This document shows positions 11,055 to 14,738 of a stretch of 14,738 bases of DNA, piece after piece. The DNA comes from CAIWXH01 sp964555675. Its GTDB lineage: Bacteria > Chloroflexota > Chloroflexia > Chloroflexales > Chloroflexaceae. The notes below the pieces were generated by a model. It made no database searches. It saw only the letters and a list, made by a program, of their open reading frames with translations, and was not told the origin of the DNA. The first letter of the stretch is position 1; every line of letters begins with the position of its first letter. The stretch is from assembly GCA_964555675.1 (NCBI GenBank), contig CAZKTU010000165.1, positions 1 through 14,738 of the forward strand, given 5' to 3'. The position numbers were made by a program, and so were the translations under genes.

Positions 11055-11060
11055 ATTGTA
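11055..11060 (-). promoter_or_regulatory. Candidate -10 (TACAAT) of the acyltransferase
   Basis: TACAAT on the minus strand is 40 bases before the ATG at 11014, with no convincing -35. It lies only 24 bases past the stop of the upstream propeller lipoprotein gene (11084), so the acyltransferase may be transcribed both from here and by read-through. Confidence 0.5.
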
Positions 11061-11083
11061 CCGCACATGCGCCCATCACTCGC

Positions 11084-13285
11084 TCACTCGGCGCCCCACA
11101 AGAGCACGCGCCCGTCCTCGAGCGTGGCCAGCAGCCGCCGCCCCGGCCCGAGCTGCGCGTCCGCGCCGCCCGCGACCTTCCCCAGCAGTTCGCCACTGGC
11201 CCCGTCGTACAGGGCGGCACCCTCGGCCTCGCTGAGCGCGATCACGGCGTTGTCCGCCGAGACCGTCGCGCCGGTTGCGTCGGCGGCCACCGCCATGCGC
11301 GCGACCTCGCTCATGTCATTCGCCGCCAGGGCCAGGGCCTCGCCCCCCTCGAGCAGGGCCACCACGAGCGAGCCGTCAGAGCTGAAACTCAGCTCGCGCG
11401 CCACTCCGTCGATGCTCCAGACGGCGTTGGGCGCGACCGCGCCGGGCGTGACGGCGGCATAGCGCAGCTCGCCCGCCGCGTCGGCGATCAGCAGGGCCGA
11501 GCCGTCGGGCGTGAAGGCCAGGGCCGTCGCCGGGACCTCGAGGGCGACCAGCTGATCCTCGCCCTCGGCGCGCCGCACGATGACCTGACCCTCGTCGTCG
11601 GCCCAGGCCACGGCCGCACCGCCGGGGGCGATCACGAAGGTGGCCGGCAGCCGGTCGCTCATGTTGCTTTCGGCGTCCATGGTCGTCGGCAGGTCGCCAA
11701 TCGCGCTCACCACCTCGCCGCTCGCCACGTCCCAGGCGACCACCTGCCAGATCGTGAAGGCCGCACAGCCGGTGCCCAGCAGGGCGGCGACGCGGCTCCC
11801 GTCAGGGCTGAAGCTGGGGCGCGAGGCTGCGAAGGCGAAGTCCTCGGAGTCGCTGCGCAGGGTGGTCTGCAGCGTCCCCGCCGCAATGTCCCAGAGCTCG
11901 ACCCGCGCCTCGGGCCGGCCCTCGGGGTCGACGCCCGCCGTGGTGGCGGCCATGGTGGCGCCCTCGGGGCTGAAGGCGACGGCGCTATAGGCGCTGAGCT
12001 CGCGCTCGGCGAGCTCGCCGGTCGCCAGGTCGGCCACACGCAGCCCGTTGCCGGTAGGCATCACCGCCAGGCTGCCGTCGGGGGCGAACGCGGCCTCGTA
12101 GCTGAGCTCGTCCTCGTAGATCAGGCTGCCGTCGTCGACGGCGCTGAAGCGCACTCCCACGGGCGGGCAGTCGCCGAACGACTGCACGAACGAGGCCACA
12201 CTGGCCGCGCCCGGCGCGAAGCGCGGCTCGAAGTCGAACTCCACATACTCGGCCAGGTTGACCCCGGCCAGCCGCTCGAGCTCGACGTCGCCGGCGAGGT
12301 CCCACACCAGCAGGTCCTGCTCGACCATGATCAGCAGGCGCGCGCCGTCGGCGCTGAAGCCCGACACCGCCCGGCCGACAATCGGGACGGCGCTCAGCCG
12401 CTCGCCGTCGGGCAGGCTGTAGCGCACGACTTCGCCGGCGCTCTCGATTAGGCCATCGCTCGAGATGGCCACAGCCTGCTCATCGGGGCTGAAGGCCGGC
12501 AGCACGCCCTCGACCTCGAGCAGCAGCTCGCCATCCGCTGCCGCGTAGATGCGGGTCAGCGAGGGCGTCTCGTAGTTCGTCTCGACCGTCGCGACATAGC
12601 TGCCGGCGGGGCTGAAGAGCGGCTGGAGACCCTGTAGCTCGGCCACGGGGGCGCCGTCGGCGGTCGCCCAGATGGCGCTGCTCGGCTCCTCGCCGTAGGG
12701 GTTGCTGGTGGCCAGCAAGGCCCCGTCGGGGCTGAAGGTCGGCAGGCCGCCGTCGAGCTCGACCAGCAGACTCGCGTCGGCGGCGCTGCGGACCGCGCTG
12801 CGCAGGGTGTCGTCGGTGGTGAAGACACTGTGGGCCAGCAGATCGCCCGCGGGCGAGACGGCCAGGTCGAAGACCGGGCCGACCGGCTCGAAGCGCTCAG
12901 GCTCGAGGCCGGGGGCGGCGAACCAGGCCAGACCCGCCGAGGTCGCGGCCACCACCGAGGCGGCGTCAGGCGTAAAGGCGGCGCCGTAGGCCTGGCCCAC
13001 CCCATAACTGCTTACCACGGCCAGGTCGTCGGCGCTCTGCGCATCGATCAGACCGGCGGGCAGCTGAGGAGCCGCGGCTGTCGTGGGGGCGGGAGCTGTC
13101 GTCGGGGCCGTAGCCGTCGTGGGCGCGGGGGCTGTCGTGGGCGCGGGAGCGGTCGGCGCTTCCGCGGCCGCCGTCGGCGCGGGGGCGACGGGGGTCGGCG
13201 CAGGCGCACTGGGCACAGACGGAGCGCAGGCGCTCAGCAAGACGAGGGCGAGCAGTGCGGTGAGGAGGCGAGACCTCGGCGACAT
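11084..13285 (-). CDS. Beta-propeller (WD40-like) lipoprotein, about 14-15 repeats
   Basis: This 733-residue surface protein carries a signal peptide with a classical lipobox LSAC (17-20, lipidated Cys20). It then has an Ala/Pro/Thr linker (about 21-75) containing PTTAPA-type hexapeptides, encoded by an 18-bp tandem repeat at 13077-13148. From about residue 85 to the end, a propeller-blade motif of the FSPDGxxLA type recurs about every 40-55 residues (FTPDAASVV, VSPAGDLLA, FSPDGALLA, FSPAGSYVA, FSPDEQAVA and so on). I count 14 clear copies plus a degenerate last one (LGPGRRLLA), enough for two seven-bladed propellers. No enzymatic motif is visible, so a binding or scaffold role is likely. ATG at 13285 follows AGGGAG by 7 bases and starts the signal peptide. 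The partner is unknown. Confidence 0.82.
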   Translation of the reverse strand: MSPRSRLLTALLALVLLSACAPSVPSAPAPTPVAPAPTAAAEAPTAPAPTTAPAPTTATAPTTAPAPTTAAAPQLPAGLIDAQSADDLAVVSSYGVGQAYGAAFTPDAASVVAATSAGLAWFAAPGLEPERFEPVGPVFDLAVSPAGDLLAHSVFTTDDTLRSAVRSAADASLLVELDGGLPTFSPDGALLATSNPYGEEPSSAIWATADGAPVAELQGLQPLFSPAGSYVATVETNYETPSLTRIYAAADGELLLEVEGVLPAFSPDEQAVAISSDGLIESAGEVVRYSLPDGERLSAVPIVGRAVSGFSADGARLLIMVEQDLLVWDLAGDVELERLAGVNLAEYVEFDFEPRFAPGAASVASFVQSFGDCPPVGVRFSAVDDGSLIYEDELSYEAAFAPDGSLAVMPTGNGLRVADLATGELAERELSAYSAVAFSPEGATMAATTAGVDPEGRPEARVELWDIAAGTLQTTLRSDSEDFAFAASRPSFSPDGSRVAALLGTGCAAFTIWQVVAWDVASGEVVSAIGDLPTTMDAESNMSDRLPATFVIAPGGAAVAWADDEGQVIVRRAEGEDQLVALEVPATALAFTPDGSALLIADAAGELRYAAVTPGAVAPNAVWSIDGVARELSFSSDGSLVVALLEGGEALALAANDMSEVARMAVAADATGATVSADNAVIALSEAEGAALYDGASGELLGKVAGGADAQLGPGRRLLATLEDGRVLLWGAE
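13077..13148. repeat. 18-bp tandem repeat, four units, encoding the lipoprotein linker
   Basis: The units at 13077-13094, 13095-13112, 13113-13130 and 13131-13148 share GCTGTCGTGGGCGCGGGA-like sequence with few differences. A partial fifth follows. Each unit codes for six residues of the Thr/Ala/Pro linker, so copy-number change alters linker length without a frameshift. Confidence 0.75.
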
Positions 13286-13340
13286 GGGTGAGCTCCCTGG
13301 CAGCGATGCGCTCCGACACCGCCGGCGATCAGCAAGGTTA

Positions 13341-13372
13341 AACCACGGGATGCCCATCGCGCCCCCGTGGTT
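13341..13372. promoter_or_regulatory. Inverted repeat upstream of the propeller lipoprotein
   Basis: AACCACGGG (13341-13349) and CCCGTGGTT (13364-13372) are perfect 9-bp arms with a 14-base spacer, 55 bases before the lipoprotein ATG. It could be an operator. On the minus strand the second arm runs into TTTAA, so a terminator for gcvPB is the alternative. Confidence 0.35.
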
Positions 13373-13419
13373 CTATCTGGTCCACCAAGTGAACGAGCCC
13401 GGCCAGAGAGATTCAGCAA

Positions 13420-13441
13420 CGCCTGAGCACATTGTCAGGCG
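13420..13441. repeat. 7-bp-stem hairpin in the gcvPB-lipoprotein spacer
   Basis: CGCCTGA (13420-13426) and TCAGGCG (13435-13441) pair around an eight-base loop. It lies about 60 bases past the gcvPB stop in the transcribed strand and may contribute to 3'-end formation. No U-run follows. Confidence 0.35.
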
Positions 13442-13460
13442 CTGCCGCACCAGGGATAGT

Positions 13461-13483
13461 TTGGAGGGGCCAGGCCCCTCCAA
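13461..13483 (-). terminator. Terminator-like hairpin after gcvPB
   Basis: TTGGAGGGG (13461-13469) and CCCCTCCAA (13475-13483) form a perfect 9-bp stem around CCAGG, 20 bases past the gcvPB stop on the minus strand. Position suits a terminator, but only AACTATCC follows instead of a U-run. Its sequence also fits the palindrome family found in the other spacers. Confidence 0.4.
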
Positions 13484-13502
13484 CTCCCCTTCGGTAGAGC
13501 CG

Positions 13503-14738
13503 TTAGCCCGCGCTCTCGGCGAGCACTTTGGCGAAGGCCGCGGCGTCGTAGCGCAGGATGGGCTGGCGGGCGGCGCGGACCTCGTCGAGGCGGCGCACGG
13601 GGGCCTTCGTCGGCGCCTCGTGGAGCAGCTCGGGGGTCTCGACGGCCTCGCCGGCGATCGCGCGCATGGCCTCGATGAAGATATCGAGGGTGCGCTTGCC
13701 CTCGGTCTCGGTCGGCTCGATCATCAGGGCCTCGGGCACGATCAGCGGGAAGTAGACCGTCGGCGGGTGGAACCCGTAGTCGATCAAGCGCTTGGCGATG
13801 TCGAGGGTGCGCACGCCCTGGGCGCCCTTGATCTGGCCCTTGAGCACCGTCTCGTGCATGCAGATACGGTCGATGGCCTGCGGGTAGAGGTCCTTCAGGC
13901 GGACGCGCACATAGTTGGCGTTGAGCACGGCCGTCTCGCTCACCTCGCGCAGCCCCTCCTCACCCAGGGTCCTGATGTAGGTCCAGGCCCGCACGAGCAT
14001 GCCGAAGTTGCCGTGGAAGGCCTTCATGCGGCCGATGCTCTTCGCGGGCGTGAACAGCTCGTAGGCGCCATCGTCGCGCCGGCGTGCGCGCGGCCCGGGC
14101 AGGAAGGGGGCCAGGGCCGCCGTGCAGCCCACAGCGCCCGAGCCGGGGCCGCCGCCGCCGTGGGGCGTGGTGAAGGTCTTGTGCAGGTTGTAGTGCATGA
14201 AGTCGAAGCCCAGCTCGCCCGGCTTGGCGATGCCGAGGATGGCGTTGAAGTTCGCGCCGTCGCCATACATCAGGCCGCCCGCATCGTGGACGATCGCGCT
14301 GATCTCGAGAATATGCTCCTCGAAGAGGCCGAGCGTGTTGGGGTTGGTCAGCATCATGCCCGCGGTGCGCGCCGAGACCTTGGCCCGCAGGTCGGCGAGA
14401 TCGACGTTACCGCGGGCGTCGCTCTTCACCTCGACCACCTTCAGCCCCGACATGGCCGCCGTAGCCGGGTTGGTGCCGTGGGCCGCGTCGGGCACCAGCA
14501 CCTCGGTGCGCTCGTGGTCGCCCCGGTCGAGATGGTAGGCCCTGAAGGCGAGGATGCCGGCGAACTCGCCATGGGCGCCCGCAGCGGGCTGCAGCGAGAC
14601 CGCCGCGAAGCCGCTGATCTCGCCCAGGTAGTCCTGCAGCTCGCACATCAGCCGCAGCGCGCCCTGGCTGAGGGCGTCGCCCTGCAACGGGTGCGCCGCC
14701 GCGAAGCCGGCGTAGCGCGCGACCTCCTCGTGGAGCTT
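13503..14738 (-). CDS. Glycine dehydrogenase (decarboxylating) subunit 2, partial at window edge
   Basis: This is the P-protein beta subunit of the glycine cleavage system, which decarboxylates glycine with pyridoxal phosphate and hands the aminomethyl group to the lipoyl arm of GcvH. The frame stays open to the right edge, so the true start lies outside. 411 residues are visible, and roughly 70-80 N-terminal residues are missing compared with the usual subunit-2 length. Signatures are SLQPAAGAHGE, DAAHGTNPATAAMSG, NPNTLGLFE, GDGANFNAI and HYNLHKTFTTPHGGGGPG; the PLP-binding lysine of LHK is encoded at 14178-14180. The split-subunit form predicts gcvPA just upstream, beyond the window. A TTG near 14687 is not a start, because conserved sequence (KLHEEVARYAGFAAAHP) continues ahead of it. 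Confidence 0.95.
   Translation of the reverse strand, partial: KLHEEVARYAGFAAAHPLQGDALSQGALRLMCELQDYLGEISGFAAVSLQPAAGAHGEFAGILAFRAYHLDRGDHERTEVLVPDAAHGTNPATAAMSGLKVVEVKSDARGNVDLADLRAKVSARTAGMMLTNPNTLGLFEEHILEISAIVHDAGGLMYGDGANFNAILGIAKPGELGFDFMHYNLHKTFTTPHGGGGPGSGAVGCTAALAPFLPGPRARRRDDGAYELFTPAKSIGRMKAFHGNFGMLVRAWTYIRTLGEEGLREVSETAVLNANYVRVRLKDLYPQAIDRICMHETVLKGQIKGAQGVRTLDIAKRLIDYGFHPPTVYFPLIVPEALMIEPTETEGKRTLDIFIEAMRAIAGEAVETPELLHEAPTKAPVRRLDEVRAARQPILRYDAAAFAKVLAESAG

Noticed and set aside
10862..12451. A 529-residue plus-strand frame opposite the acyltransferase and propeller lipoprotein
   Set aside because: It crosses the boundary of two well-supported genes, has no recognisable motif and no matching ribosome site.
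14685..14687. TTG as the start codon of gcvPB
   Set aside because: The reading frame continues upstream to the window edge with family-typical sequence, so the gene is truncated by the window, not by biology.

Overview
The window is about 14.7 kb of very GC-rich bacterial chromosome. It carries nine complete genes and one gene that runs off the right edge. All lie on the minus strand except the acetoacetyl-CoA synthetase gene. The gene set, the split glycine dehydrogenase, the Pro/Thr/Ala-rich linkers behind lipoprotein signal peptides and the overall composition suggest a Chloroflexota bacterium, possibly of the Roseiflexus/Chloroflexus group. That placement is inference from style and remembered families, not from a database search.

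Layout from left to right. Positions 1-435 hold no credible gene but several perfect hairpins and a 153-bp segment bounded by 21-bp inverted repeats. Next comes a secreted lipoprotein of the serine beta-lactamase/penicillin-binding fold (436-1653). A 283-bp intergenic region with terminator-like and operator-like palindromes follows. Then come a YccF membrane protein (1937-2356), a lipoate/octanoate transfer enzyme (2414-3274), an alkyltransferase-like DNA repair protein with Trp in place of the acceptor Cys (3323-3709), and a large GT-C/GT39-type membrane glycosyltransferase (3712-6375). These last four genes are closely spaced, and the final pair is translationally coupled (TGA-GC-ATG). A ParB-like protein (6474-7400) and a metallophosphoesterase (7539-8192) have their own promoter candidates. 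Acetoacetyl-CoA synthetase (8338-10320) is divergent from the phosphoesterase and convergent, with one base between stop codons, on a 1-acylglycerol-phosphate acyltransferase (10322-11014). A 733-residue beta-propeller lipoprotein (11084-13285) and the C-terminal part of glycine dehydrogenase subunit 2 (13503 to the edge) close the window.

Functionally this is mostly housekeeping: one-carbon/glycine metabolism, lipoate attachment, acyl-CoA and phospholipid metabolism, envelope glycosylation, and two surface lipoproteins. Glycine cleavage depends on lipoylated GcvH, so the lipoate-transfer gene and gcvPB are biochemically linked even though they lie 10 kb apart. Several genes share a TACAAT -10 hexamer 33-40 nt upstream of the start codon.

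I do not see a defence system, CRISPR array, prophage, integrase, transposase, tRNA or rRNA, and I do not claim a new multi-gene system. The most distinctive points are the heptanucleotide tandem repeat read through inside the glycosyltransferase gene, the family of GGGC/GCCC palindromes in the spacers, the MITE-like inverted-repeat segment at the left end, and the double-propeller lipoprotein with an 18-bp tandem repeat encoding its linker.
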